Source: Sialis fuliginosa
Taxonomy: Eukaryota; Arthropoda; Insecta; Megaloptera; Sialidae
Reading direction: 5' to 3'
Assembly: GCA_961205875.1 (NCBI GenBank)
Contig: OY540822.1
Coordinates: 994,501-1,058,500, forward strand
DNA length: 64,000 nucleotides
Shown one piece after another: positions 11,623-23,616 of the stretch. How positions within the stretch are numbered: position 1 is the first letter of the stretch; every line of letters starts with the position of its first letter. The notes below the pieces were generated by a model. That model saw only the letters and a list, made by a program, of their open reading frames with translations, made no database searches and was not told where the DNA came from. The translations under genes were made by a program, and so were the position numbers.

Positions 11623-11791
11623 AAAATATCTACGTGACAGTGAACGTGAACAATTATCGCAGCAAGCTCTATCATTATACCTTCAATCATTCAAAGAAAT
11701 ATTACAAACTATATCGTCTGGGAAATTCATAATGCCTCCTACCGGAATTGTAACAACTGAACCGTTGACCTCTGACTACTTCTACGCCAAC
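11623..11791 (+). pseudogene. Exon-like open segment, possibly of the Nup160-like pseudogene
   Basis: The segment lies between an acceptor (attttttag) and a possible donor (gtatg at 11792). It stays open for 56 codons and reads LRDSEREQLSQQALSLYLQ, then SGKFIMPPTGIV. The strand fits the upstream pseudogene, and 'P-x-G-[IL]' is compatible with a later part of Nup160, but the match is too weak to assert. A short GACA repeat at 11547-11560 precedes it. Confidence 0.35.
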
Positions 11792-11799
11792 GTATGATT

Positions 11800-11935
11800 C
11801 TAATCCTGCGTCTTCTTTGTTGGACCTGTTTGCAGACATGGGTTTATTAACAAAAAGCTATTGTTTTAATGTCTTCGACGACTCCTGAAAGTTTGTCAGT
11901 ATATTTACGGGACACCCTGTATATTATGGTTACAG
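11800..11935 (-). repeat. 'ACAGGGTGTCCCGTAAA' repeat, copy 1
   Basis: Reversed, this reads ACAGGGTGTCCCGTAAA and then 'ttaaaacaatagctttttgt'. A related copy on the plus strand lies at 28980-29075. It marks an interspersed element end with no coding content. Confidence 0.6.
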
Positions 11936-11965
11936 GCAATTATTGATTTATAAACTAATTTTGTT

Positions 11966-12226
11966 CATTCACTAATGATTTTTGTCTTAAAAGTTAATAT
12001 TTTGGTTTAAGGATTGAAATTTTTTTATTTTTATTTTTCTGGGTTTCGTTCGAGAGTAAAAAAAAGTATAACTTACGGACGAATCTAGATCACACGGCTG
12101 TAACTCGATACCGGAAATGGTAATAAAATCCCTTTAGTGGTAATAAATTAGTAAAAAAAAGTAAGAAAAACCCAAAGCACTTTTATTTGATTGGGTTGAT
12201 TTGGCTGCTGCAACTTCCAGGACATA
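11966..12226 (+). repeat. Truncated right end of the 38.8-46.5 kb element family
   Basis: From 'atgatttttgtcttaaaag' to the terminal 'gcaacttccaggacat' this stretch follows the right arm of the large element (46190-46503) in the same orientation, including 'ctgtaactcgataccggaaa'. It shows that the family is dispersed, here as a truncated end next to LINE-A. Confidence 0.85.
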
Positions 12227-13445
12227 AGATATACAAACAGCTTATAATTATTTTTATAAACATTTTGAACATTATTTCAATATATGCTTCCCTCTTAAAA
12301 AAGAAAAATTAAAGATTGAAAAAACCAATAAATGGATAACAAGTGAAATAATAAACGAATCAAAAATTTTAAAAGATATATTTAAAATACGACATTTAGA
12401 AAATATGAAGTCTATATATAATAGTCTTAAAAGACAACATAAAAATAACATTTTTAATGCAAAAAGAAAGCAATATTTTAAGAATATTGATTTTAACTGT
12501 AAAAACATGAGTGAGATTTGGACTGTGATTAATTAGTAAAAATAATATTATAACTTTAGTACACAAAAATAATAAAATAAATAATGAAAAAGAGGTTGCA
12601 AATATATTTTTAGAGTATTTTTAAAATGCAGTTGAGAATAAATTAGATAAACATTTTAATAATAAATTATCAAATAATTGTTCAAGACCTAAAACTTGCA
12701 GCAAGACATTGTTTTTATATCCGACTGATGAAAATGAAATATATAAAATAATTCAAAATTTGCCAAATACACCATCTACTGGTGCTGATCAGATACCGGC
12801 TGTAGTGTTGAAATATAACGCACATATAATAAAAAAACACATTACAATTATTGTTAATAAAGTTTTAGAATCTGGAATATATCCTAAAATGTTAAAAACA
12901 GCTAAATTGAAACCACTACACAAAAAAAATAACCCTGAGGAAGTGTCTAATTACAGACCTGTATCTATTATTTCTTGTTTTCCAAAGTAATTGAAAAAAT
13001 TATTAGTGAAAGAATAAAAGTATTTACAGATCTAAAAGATCAACCACTACTGCAACAGTGGAATATTATGATTATTTATCGTAACTAAATATTGGGCGAT
13101 GGTATGAAAATTGATGTTGTATTCTCTGATCTAAGTGCGGCATTCGACACTGTCAATCATCAGTTTTTACTAAATAAATTAGAAGAAATTGGGCTCAGAG
13201 GTAAAGTAAATAAATTAATAAAATCATACTTAAGCGATAGAGATATGTTTGTAAACATAAATGCTTATAACTCTGACACAGAGCCGGTCACGATTGGTGT
13301 ACCTTAGGGTAGCAATATTGGACCACTGTTGTTCAATTGTTGTATGAATGACTTGCCAGATCACTTAGGAGCCGAGAAAATAATTATGTATGCTGATGAT
13401 ATGACGGTGTTGGTGGCTGCCGATCATATTGAGGATGCAAAAGCA

Positions 13446-13873
13446 GGGCCGGATTAACAACGTAGCAGGAGTAGCAAATGCTACGGGCCCCGCGTCTTTG
13501 GGGAGCTCCGCGACTTTCCGGAAAAATATCTGATTTTTTTAGTTTAATATAGTATATTCAAAAAAAGGGAAACAAAAAATGAGTAACGCGACTAAAAAAA
13601 AAAAAAGCTCTTCAAGTTTTTATTTTTATGTAGTCCAATAAAATCTAAGATTTCAATCGATATGACCAAAAAAAAAAAAGGTCATCAGTTTTTAATGTAT
13701 TTTATGTTTTTCATTATTTATAAAAAATAAAAATTCTCATTATCCAGTCCATATAGAAATTTTTTCAATCGTTGATACCCAGAGTTTCACCCCCTCCTCC
13801 CCCCGACACCAATGCCAAGGGCCTCTTTATAACATTTGCTACGGGCCCCGCGCTTTCTTAATCCGGCCCTGTG
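13446..13873. mobile_element. hAT MITE (CAGGGCCGGATTAA) in LINE-A
   Basis: This 428-bp nonautonomous element has inverted ends CAGGGCCGGATTAA and TTAATCCGGCCCTG. It is flanked by an 8-bp duplication with one mismatch (TGCAAAAG / TGTAAAAG). It splits the reverse transcriptase of LINE-A just after the YADD motif. Both ends carry related 'gctacgggccccgcg' segments. Confidence 0.92.
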
Positions 13874-14149
13874 TAAAAGCATTGACAATAAATGTAATTT
13901 AGCAGTTTCAGTCGTGGTGTCATTCTAACCAACTATTTGTTAGAGATTGGAAAAATAGTTGTTATTTTAAATGAAATAGTTACTATATAGTTGATTTTTT
14001 TCTGTAAAATAGTTGGCAAATAGTTTTTTTTAATCAAAATAGTTGTGAAATAGTTACAATTTTTTTTACAATAATAAATGTTTTTTCGAATTAATCAATA
14101 AATTAGTGAAACCAAATCGCAAGAAATATATATAATGTTTATTATCTAC

Positions 14150-14755
14150 TAGCGGACCCGTCCCAGCTTCGCATAGGAGTTAATATTTCACCCCCTGTCA
14201 CGTATGGTGGGGGGGGGGGGTGTAATTGTTGTTTTAGTTGACCAGGAAACGTTGTTCTGCTCAAAAATGCATTATTTACCTAACGTTTATGTTAGTCTAT
14301 CCAAACTTACCAAAACTCCATATTAAATTGAACTTTTAATATTAGGCGTGATGACTCTGAACTAACCGTGATGTGCACTAAGAAATTCAGTTTTCTTACA
14401 TCCTTTTTGTATGAAATAATAAATTAATTATTTTACATGTGTTTTATCAATATTTTATTGATTAAACGTATAATTGTCATTTTGACAGTTATACGTTTAG
14501 TGACATCTATTATGCAAATTCAAAACTAATCATACAGAAACCTGTATTATGTATCTGTAATTGTGTCTAAGATAGGTTTGTATCATTGGTTTTCTCTGTT
14601 TTTCTAATTTTCCGCGCAATTTTTTTAATTTTTTCTTTCATAAGAACCTTCTCCTGACAATAACAAAAACAAAACAAAAAATAGATATTGAAATCAGTCC
14701 AGCCGTTCACGCGTGATGTCGTGACCAAGGGAAATAGGGATTCATTTTTATATAT
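14150..14755. repeat. Interspersed repeat inside the hAT-like element
   Basis: It runs from 'ctagcggacccgtcccagc' through 'cagtccagccgttcacgcg' to 'gggattcatttttatatat', a layout seen in abundant insect interspersed repeats. A poly-G run of 13 lies at 14209-14221. Noncoding. Confidence 0.55.
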
Positions 14756-14757
14756 AT

Positions 14758-15683
14758 GTTACCGGCAATGTATGAAATACGGCATTCTATAGAATTCCTA
14801 GGTATTCTATAGAATGCCTAAAATCACCAGGCAATGTATGAAATGAATTTAATTATATACATTTCCTAGGCATTCTATAGAATACCTAATTGATAGCAGG
14901 CAATGTATGAAATATAAACATACATAGGGTGAATTGATCAATTTTGGTCCAGGTACAGATGTTGCTTTACTTTATGTTATAAAATACTGATATGCAAATA
15001 GACAATAAAAAAATCTTGGTTCATTCTCGATAGCTGTAGGTAGGTTTCTAGATTACAATTCAGTATTGTCGGTACAATACTGAATTATTTATCAAAATAA
15101 ACATTTTATATTTACGCGTTATATAATAGAAAAATGTATGCATGTCCAGTAGTAGTGTTCTCGGAAACGGCTGTATAAAAAAATTCGTAAGTTCTTTTGT
15201 TGGCCCGACGAAAAACCGCTGTCATTTTAATTCGACTATGAATTTTTATAAAAAAAAATTTCTTGCGTTCGTCTAGTAAAAAATTAATAGTAAGTATGTA
15301 ATTTTAATCCGATTTCCGGCTCTATCAGAATTTTTTTTAAAAAGAATGATATTTATTTTGCTGGAAATTAAAATAATATATTTTGATAATTAAAATAAAG
15401 TGAGAAAGACCTAAATCTTACATAATATGAATTTAGGCTTTTTAAAATTAATTAAATAATACCTATCTGCTTTATTAATATCATTTTGTCTTTTATTTCA
15501 TACATTTCCTAATATCATTTTGGCATTCTATAGAATTCCTAGGGATTCTATTGAATGCCTAGGCAAAGTATATAATTAATTTCTATTAAACAAATATTTC
15601 ATATTTTGCCTGAAATCGTCAGGCATTCTATAGAATTCCTAGGAATTCTATAGAATGCCTGAATTACATACATTGCCGGTAAC
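14758..15683. mobile_element. Palindrome-rich element with GTTACCGGCAATGTA ends
   Basis: The inverted ends are GTTACCGGCAATGTA (14758-14772) and TACATTGCCGGTAAC (15669-15683). Just inside them lie palindromes built on GGCATTCTATAGAAT: 14781-14818 (nearly perfect), 14864-14887, 15522-15560 and 15621-15660 (a perfect 40-nt palindrome). On the left, GGCAATGTATGAAAT occurs three times between the palindromes (about 14764, 14830, 14899). The 550-bp centre shows no coding. Family unknown. Confidence 0.85.
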
Positions 15684-17536
15684 ATATACATATAGATAAA
15701 CATGTATAATATTTTTTATTTTTTTTTTGAAGAAATCAATATTAATAATTAGAATTATTTCAAACTTTGTTGGATAAAAAAAAGACAAATAATTTTAAAA
15801 TAGTTGGAAAGGTAAAATAGTTGCAAATAGTTGATTTCAAATTGGGTTCAATCAAACCAGTTTTCTGAAATCGATGAAGACATGTAATAAAAATTACAAT
15901 AGTTGTATTTTTCGCAATAGTTGAAAAACTATTTTTCCAATCTCTACTAATTGTTAATATTGACAAAACATTTGTTGTGAATTTCAGATTAAAACATCAA
16001 AAAAGAATAAATAATATAATAATATATAAAGATACAACAATGCTAAAAACTTAATTAGAAATTAAATTTTTAGAAATTAATATTGATGACACTCTGAAAT
16101 TCACAACACATGTGGTGTTATCAAATTAGAATATTAAAACAATATTTAGAAAAGCACCAGTTGATGGCGTATTACTACGCGAATGTGAACTCAGCAATGA
16201 GGTACGGTATTCAAATCGGTATACAAACATTGCGAATTTTTTTCAAAAGTAATAAATTACTGACACTTTGGGGTATATATGTAATTATATTATATTTTAT
16301 TTAATTATATATCAACAGAAACTGACATAAAAGATAAAAAACATAATTTAAGAGAACATAACAATAATAATAATGATTTTTATTCATAAATGAACATTAC
16401 AAAAAAAAATGGTATCGAATAAGTCGTAAACAGAGAAGAGAAATTAACAATATAATTCTATTATAATACATATTTTGATTGACTTAAAAAAATAAAAATA
16501 TAAACTTACTATTTATACATCACATTAATACCTAACTAGTACTGTATTCGACCTCATATAATTAATATAATTAAATTATAAAATAAATTCTAAAATTCTG
16601 TTAAACTATATATGCATTTTTGTATTAAAAACTTTTGCAATTCTTTTTTGAATTTTTTTAGCTCTAAAATTTTTATATATTGGGGTACTTTATTGTTGAT
16701 TTTCATTAGATTGTTTATAGTATTTTTTGTTAAATATGTTGTACCATAAGTAGGTACATAAAATTCAGATTTAAATCTGGTATCATACTCGTGATCTATA
16801 TTATATTTTTCAAAGTACTTGAGGTTACCATTCACGAAACATGCAGACTCAAGAATATATATAGCTGGTAGGGTTAATAGCTCGTATTTTTTAAATATGT
16901 CTTTGCAAGAGTCTCTATATCCAATATTCATTATGATTCGTAGACATTTTTTTTGCAATCTGAAGAGACAGATAGATTCATAGCTGTGTCCCCAAAATAT
17001 TATCCCATATCGTAGGTTGGATATCACATTACCATAATAAATTTGGAAAAGTATATTTCTAGTTGTTATATGCGATAATTGTCGCAATAGATAAATATAG
17101 GAACTTAATTTTGTTCTGAGTTTAAATATATGTGTTTTCCATGTTAATTTAATGTCCATTGTAGCCGATTTATTTAAGTTTACTTTAAGTCCATTTTGAG
17201 AAAACCATGTATTTATACACTTAAGTAAGTCACCAATTTCGGTGTTTAGTGTGTCAGGTTTAGAATTAATATGCACAATAGAGGTATCATCAGCAAAAAG
17301 AATTGTTTTTGAGTTTAAAACTTTTGGGAGGTCATTTATATACAGGATAAACAACAAGGGGCCTAAAATAGAACCTTGGGGTACATCTTTCTGTAAAGTG
17401 GACTTCCACTTTGAGGTATTTTTATTCAATGTCACACATTGCTCTCTGTTTGTTACGTAAGAAGTAAACCAATCTAAAGCACAGCCCCGGATTCCATTTT
17501 TTTCTAATTTGCGAATGAGAATGTTATGGTCTATAC

Positions 17537-19746
17537 CAGTGGTGGCGAACCTTTTTGAGCTTGCGTGTCATGAGTTTTTATTTTTTGTGCAATATTATGC
17601 AGCGTGCCTATAAGAAAATTATAAAGTATCCTGTTTGCGTAGTTTAAAAAAAAATATGAAAAATAAAATATAATAAAAAATACACTCCTTTTATTAGGTA
17701 TAATATATATTGTACATAAGTATGTAAATTAAAAAACAATGAAAGAAAATCAAAAAATTATTCATTTTAATTGATCAAAAAATAAAATTTAATGTGATTT
17801 TTGCATTTGTATGGCAGCTGCCAAATTTTTTACATCCGGTTCATAACTGGTGGCTTGGAGCAGGATACAAGCAGCACTACTTTCATCTGTAAGTCTACTT
17901 CTTATATCCGATTTTATCAAATTCATTGAAGAAAACAATGCTTCACATGTATATGTGGATGAAAAAATGGTTAAAATTGCCATTGCTATTTTTTTTAATG
18001 AACAAAAAATGTCTGGCATGGATTTCCAAGTTTTTAATAATTCTGCTTCGGCACTATTTTGGGTTCCTCCAGATAATCGATCTCGCTCCATATCTTCCAA
18101 AATCTTTCTTAAATCTATAAATTTTTGTCTCCATATCGAACTGGACTGAAATTCTACCAATTGCATTTCAAAATCTTCCAAATCCATCCATTTAAACGTA
18201 ATTATATTTAAATTTTCATTTATTTTGATAAGGATCAATGTTTTGCAGGTCATAAGTCCATGTAAACAGAACCCAAATATTTTATGTTTTGTTTGTAACA
18301 TAAAAGCAAAAGAACTTCAGTATAATTACCGCGAATTTCAATTATTGTCATAAAGAAATCTTAAAAAGACATTAAAACTCAATATATTTAGAGTTACAAA
18401 ATAGAAAAACAGATCGTGGAAGAAAAGTGCATCATACAAAAATATGTTAAATAGAAATATTATCTCTTCATGCAGTTAATATGGAACACAGTATTAGTAT
18501 AAGTTATAGTGCAGTGATGGCGAACCTATGGCACGCGTGCCACAAGTGGCACGCGTGATGATTTTGGTAGGCACGCAAAATTTCTGATTTGACGATTTCT
18601 TTTTTCAAGGGAAATTTAAAAATTCTAATTGTACATACACTATAACTTATACTAATACTGTGTTCCATATTAACTGCATGAAGAGATAATATTTCTATTT
18701 AACATATTTTTGTATGATGCACTTTTCTTTCACGATCTGTTTTTCTATTTTGTAACTCTAAATATATTGAGTTTTAATGTCTTTTTAAGATTTCTTTATG
18801 ACAATAATTGAAATTCGCGGTAATTATACTGAAGTTCTTTTGCTTTTATGTTACAAACAAAACATAAAATATTTGGGTTCTGTTTACATGGACTTATGAC
18901 CTGCAAAACATTGATCCTTATCAAAATAAATGAAAATTTAAATATAATTACGTTTAAATGGATGGATTTGGAAGATTTTGAAATGCAATTGGTAGAATTT
19001 CAGTCCAGTTCGATATGGAGACAAAAATTTATAGATTTAAGAAAGATTTTGGAAGATATGGAGCGAGATCGATTATCTGGAGGAACCCAAAATAGTGCCG
19101 AAGCAGAATTATTAAAAACTTGGAAATCCATGCCAGACATTTTTTGTTCATTAAAAAAAATAGCAATGGCAATTTTAACCATTTTTTCATCCACATATAC
19201 ATGTGAAGCATTGTTTTCTTCAATGAATTTGATAAAATCGGATATAAGAAGTAGACTTACAGATGAAAGTAGTGCTGCTTGTATCCTGCTCCAAGCCACC
19301 AGTTATGAACCGGATGTAAAAAATTTGGCAGCTGCCATACAAATGCAAAAATCACATTAAATTTTATTTTTTGATCAATTAAAATGAATAATTTTTTGAT
19401 TTTCTTTCATTGTTTTTTAATTTACATACTTATGTACAATATATATTATACCTAATAAAAGGAGTGTATTTTTTATTATATTTTATTTTTCATATTTTTT
19501 TTTAAACTACGCAAACAGGATACTTTATAATTTTCTTATAGGCACGCTGCATAATATTGCACAAAAAATAAAAACTCATGACACGCAAGCTCAAAAAGGT
19601 TCGCCACCACTGTTATAGTGTATGTACAATTAGAATTTTTAAATTTCCCTTGAAAAAAGAAATCGTCAAATCAGAAATTTTGCGTGCCTACCAAAATCAT
19701 CACGCGTGCCACTTGTGGCACGCGTGCCATAGGTTCGCCATCACTG
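17537..19746 (-). mobile_element. hAT deletion derivative, outer copy
   Basis: This element is flanked by a perfect 8-bp duplication, GTCTATAC (17529-17536 and 19747-19754). The ends are CAGTGGTGGCGAACC and, reversed, CAGTGATGGCGAACC. Without the inner copy it would be 1,101 bp: a 5' end of about 130 bp joined to the last part of a transposase. The transposase piece (17789-18301, minus) is 170 residues and reads TIFSSTYTCEALFSSMNLIK, the hAT C-terminal dimerisation region. It lacks the DNA-binding and catalytic core, so it needs another element to move. Confidence 0.95.
18512..19612 (+). mobile_element. hAT deletion derivative, inner copy inserted in its twin
   Basis: This 1,101-bp copy lies in opposite orientation inside the outer copy. 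It has its own perfect 8-bp duplication, TTATAGTG (18504-18511 and 19613-19620). It encodes the same 170-residue C-terminal transposase piece (18848-19360, plus), with no residue difference from the outer copy. The pair forms a near-perfect inverted repeat of about 2 kb. Antisense open frames in this region are mirror images of the same sequence. Confidence 0.96.
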
Positions 19747-20761
19747 GTCTATACTATCAAATGCTTTCGATATATCTACGAATATTCCAATAATATTTTT
19801 ATTTTCAATTAAACCTTCATAAATAGTTTCAATAAATTCGTATATATAGCTTTATTTACGTTTTTTTCTTTTTGGAAACCGAACTGTGAATTAGTAATTA
19901 TTTTGAATGAATTTAGAAAATCAACTAGTCGTTTTGCCATAAGTTTTTCTAAAATTTTTGAAATATTTGATAATAGAGCTATATGACGATAATTGGAAAC
20001 TATAAGTTTATCATCATTTTTAAACACCGGTTTTATTATAGCTTTACCGAGTTTTTGAGGGAATGACCCACTTTGAAATGATAAGTTGGTAATGTACATA
20101 ACATAATGGGTTTGATAGAAAAGAAACGCTATTTTTTAATAACGATACTGGAATTTGGTCCCACCCTACGGATTTTTTATTTTTTAATGTGATTACTGTT
20201 TCAGTTATTTCTAACTCTGTTACTGGATTTATAAAAATTGAATTTGGATTGTACATCACATTTTGTATCTGGTCATTAATATTTGCAGAAGGGAGTTTTA
20301 AGTTTTCAGCTATGTTTATAAAATAATCATTAAATACTTGTGAGGTTTCGTACAAGTTATGTGTCAGATGGTCATTTGTTTTAACTGATATTTCTTTGTT
20401 TGGTGAGTTTTTGTAAGAGTTAATTAGGGCCCATGATGCTTTATTCTGGTTATCTGATTTTTCTATATATTTTTCATTCGCAATAACTATGAAATATACC
20501 ATAAAACTAATTTTTATGAAAGAGCACCTAAGTATTTAATTAATAAAATTGTAAAAACTCTTCCAGCATACATATCTCAAGAAAAAAATAATAAATTTTA
20601 ATGTATTTAAAAGATTATTTGATCAGCAGGGAACCGTACAGCATTGCTGAGTGCTTGTTATTGTAATTTTATTTATTTATTTTTATGATTTGTTCTGTTA
20701 TCGACGTATTGTAATACCAATTTTTGGTCAAAAACAATAAAAAATATTATTATTATTATGG

Positions 20762-20930
20762 TCTTACCCTCTGCGGTTGTCGAATAGAAGAGCCCTGAAG
20801 ATGTCCACTGCAATGTGTGACGAAACGTTGGCCGATAACACGACCAAATCGACGCGGCTTACACCCAGAAGCCAAGATCCAGTGCTTACTTGTTCAATAA
20901 ACACTTATTTGCTTAAAACTACAAAAAAAT
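20762..20930 (+). repeat. Interspersed repeat 3' of LINE-A with 'gatgtccac...gacgaaacg'
   Basis: Right after the (ATT)n tail comes a comparatively GC-rich segment with CCTGAAGATGTCC and TGACGAAACG, then an 'aataaacacttatttgc' end. Such 'CTGANGA...GAAAC' segments occur in Penelope-like elements and other repeats. It is not coding. Confidence 0.4.
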
Positions 20931-23610
20931 CTTTAAATTCAATAATTTAATTTGAATACAAAAGTTTAAAGAGTTAATTAACAACCGAAGAACTTAAAAT
21001 TGCAATCAAATTAAACAATTTAAAAAAAAAATGATTCTTTAATAAAACTTATTTTAAAAACCATCATTTTAACAATAAATCGTAATGATTATTCATATTT
21101 TATTTTGAACTTGCCACAAATTCAGTTTAAACGACAAAATGCGCGAAATTTCACTTCAAGCCAATTTTCAACTAATTTTAATGCAGTCGGTCTCATTTAA
21201 AGTCTAAGTAGATGTAGTTTATAAAAATTATCCAAATAATAGTATATTTGCCCTCTCAATTACTCTTTCAGCCCATTAAATCTGATTAAACGATAAATTC
21301 ATAATAAAACTAAAATTTTGTTATGGGTTAATCAATTTGGGATACACTGTTTGTAAATTAAAAATTATCTTTCGCAAAAATTGACATTTGATAATAATTG
21401 TTTTAACTAATGGCATAACACATTTAATTTCTTTAAAGCAACTTGCCATAAAGACTAAACATAAAACAGGCCGGTCTTTACTATTTGCTCCAATTGCAGT
21501 CCTGTAAGAGCATTGAAACGCCACATAACTAACAGAAGCGCGCATGTACTCATTTTTAAATAAAAAACGCATCTTGCTGGATATTTTGTTATATACATAT
21601 TACTTGTGTTCAAATTCAAACTTCTTGCACCTTGGGAATATTTTAGTGGAGTCATTTTACAACATACATAGGTATCTAATAGTTCTATTTTAATGTGAGT
21701 TTTAATACATACCTATATATAAATATATCTGTGTGTGTGTGTGAGTATATATGTATTATATGTGTTATATATGTAATATTTGTTGTTATTTTATGTAATA
21801 ATATCGTCATGCCAATTGTATTTAGTATCAAATGTGTAAGTCACTGTAATGAGAACTTAGAAGATAGTTGTTGTAAACTGTCGGTGTCGACATCACAGAA
21901 CATTCGATATTTTACAATAAATAGTGATAACTCACATTCGCTCCTAGTTCCATTGTGTGTATCAGCCCTAAAGCAACCGCCAAGTGACGAAATTAAAACA
22001 GTTTTTTTCACATTCGATACTTACAGTTGACACGACGATATTATCGAACATTTATTCATTTCATGATTTGGATGTTGTTATTTAATAGGAATATTAGTTT
22101 TTTAAATGATAAATTATTTATTTTATATTTTATGTGTTTATTTAAATATTATTGTGGTTCAATCAATACTCTATACTTTATAGTATAGACAAACTTTTGA
22201 GTGGAATTTACTGTTACCAGATTTTTTTTAAATTATCTAAACAATTCAATAAAATCATAACAAATTAAAAAGTTTAAAATCACGTAAAAAATGTTTGGTA
22301 AAACATGTAAAAAATTTGTTTCGTTGTTTTATATCTAAATATTCTTAAGAAAATGTGTATAATGAACAGTAATTATTCAAAAATACGTTTCTATATAAAC
22401 AACTATTTTTCATAATTTAATTCGAAAAGCAAAAATTCGCATAGTACGTAAAATATCACATACAGTAAAACACAGAAGACATTAAAAGTTTCAACTCGCT
22501 CTAATGTCAAGATATGTGTAAGGTACTGGCACCAGTCTTGAACAATACTCCCGTGTTGAACATTTTTAAATTAAATGTTCTGAATTAGAAATATTTGTTG
22601 ATATTTGATTACTGTCATTATTGGATATTAATCTATCTATATACATATATAAAATACAGCGTGATTTGACAATATTTGATCATTATGTTTAAAAACAGTG
22701 GACAAATAATTATCGCGATTCAGAACGCTATTGTTATGGTATGTCCTTGTGACTGTACCAAGTTTTGTAGGTTTACCAATCTGATCTTCTCCAAACTGCC
22801 GTCTTGTTACAATTAATACAACATACATATTACTTTTATATATATGTATTAATGATTGATTGAATATGTTATGTATATGTAATATATTTATTATAATATG
22901 GTATATTGTAATTGTGTTCAAGAGATAAAAACAACAGCACACAAACCAATAATTTTGTAAGACGATGTTATGTCTTTGCTTGCTTTTTACTAATTGTTCC
23001 TTGTTACTTAAAATGGTTTGCAATTCCATGTGGAAACATGTGGGTAGATGTATGGACTATATGTAGAGTCTGCAAATTTATATATGATAAGGATTTGGTG
23101 CTACTGTGTTTATCGCTATATTCATGTGTATGTCTGTCTTAAGGAATGTATTGTGGGTGTTGTATGTGATACAGGGTGTATGTAATGTAGGTACATATGT
23201 AATATGTGCGTGAATATATAACATTATCAAACTATCAAGAAATGTGTATTTTCTTATATAAAATTCTTATTTTCATTTTGTAATCATAAGCAAGTGTTCA
23301 TCACTGGGTGTTCATTACTGGTTTTGCGCTGTTCTTACTGGAGAAAAAATATATACAAAATAAAAGGCTATAATTAAAAAAAAGAAACTATATTTGCGGA
23401 CTTTGGTAATTAAATTGATTAAATAAAGTGTTACTTGTTTTATTAGTAACATGAGTTTATGAGAATTACAAAAAACAAGCTCATTAATCCAAAAAAAGAA
23501 AACTTGCTCTTATAGCGGCCATAACTGGTGCCTTTACTTTATAAATTAATTCTTATTTGCCTCAGATCATGAACTTCAATAAATAGTGCTCTAAGTAGCA
23601 CATATGTAGC
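20930..23610. other. Gene-free AT-rich stretch
   Basis: No protein signature was recognised. The open frames at 21321-21655 (-), 21695-22030 (+), 22637-23029 (-) and 22912-23142 (+) have skewed composition and no domain. A TG microsatellite lies at 21730-21742 and 'gtatgt' runs occur at 23150-23220. Confidence 0.5.
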
Positions 23611-23616
23611 TTAGGG

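Larger units (their letters stand above)
13949..15946. mobile_element. hAT-like nonautonomous element in LINE-A
   Basis: The ends are TAGAGATTGGAAAAATAGTT and its reverse complement, flanked by an 8-bp duplication with one mismatch (CTATTTGT / CTAATTGT). It splits LINE-A a second time. The interior holds many 'aatagttg' motifs near both ends, an interspersed repeat (about 14150-14750) and the palindrome-rich element at 14758-15683. No transposase was seen. A relative of its right part is at 29200-29480. Confidence 0.88.
16590..20502 (-). pseudogene. LINE-B: antisense non-LTR retrotransposon in LINE-A
   Basis: This is a 5'-truncated non-LTR element of the Jockey/CR1 type. From its 5' side at about 20485 it reads SVGWDQIPVSLLKN, LIVSNYRHIALLSNISKIL and NIIGIFVDISKAFDS. 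It is then cut by a hAT element, and continues (17528 downwards) with DVPQGSILGPLLFILYINDL, the catalytic FADD (FADDTSIVHIN) and the thumb to a stop at 16590. The post-insertion part is a clean 281-residue open frame, so LINE-B is younger than LINE-A. A frameshift near 20070-20100 and the hAT insertion inactivate it. Its 3' untranslated part reaches to about 16460-16560. A host sequence for reverse transcription is supplied only by intact relatives, if any. Confidence 0.87.
12285..20762 (+). pseudogene. LINE-A: non-LTR retrotransposon broken by insertions
   Basis: This is a decayed non-LTR element of the Jockey/CR1/L2 type. Coding pieces in order: a Lys-rich linker after the endonuclease (12290-12535); the reverse transcriptase start (12709-12990: STGADQIPAVVLKY, EVSNYRPVSII); the middle (13092-13443: VVFSDLSAAFDTVNHQ, then the catalytic MYADDMTVL); and after two insertions the thumb region (from about 15953: NVDKTFVVNFRLKH). 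The C-terminal end is split by LINE-B and resumes at about 20490 (ERAPKYLINKIVKTLP). It ends at about 20762 with AATAAA and an (ATT)n tail. Stops and frameshifts show it is inactive. The endonuclease is missing, so the copy is 5'-truncated. The inserts are listed separately. Confidence 0.85.

Noticed and set aside
17850..19299. Open frames antisense to the hAT transposase pieces (99 and 64 residues)
   Set aside because: They occur twice because the element is duplicated in inverted orientation; the sense frames carry the hAT dimerisation signature.
21695..23142. Hydrophobic small proteins in 21.7-23.1 kb
   Set aside because: The composition follows TG/TA-rich DNA; there are no splice sites or domain, and no signal beyond chance.
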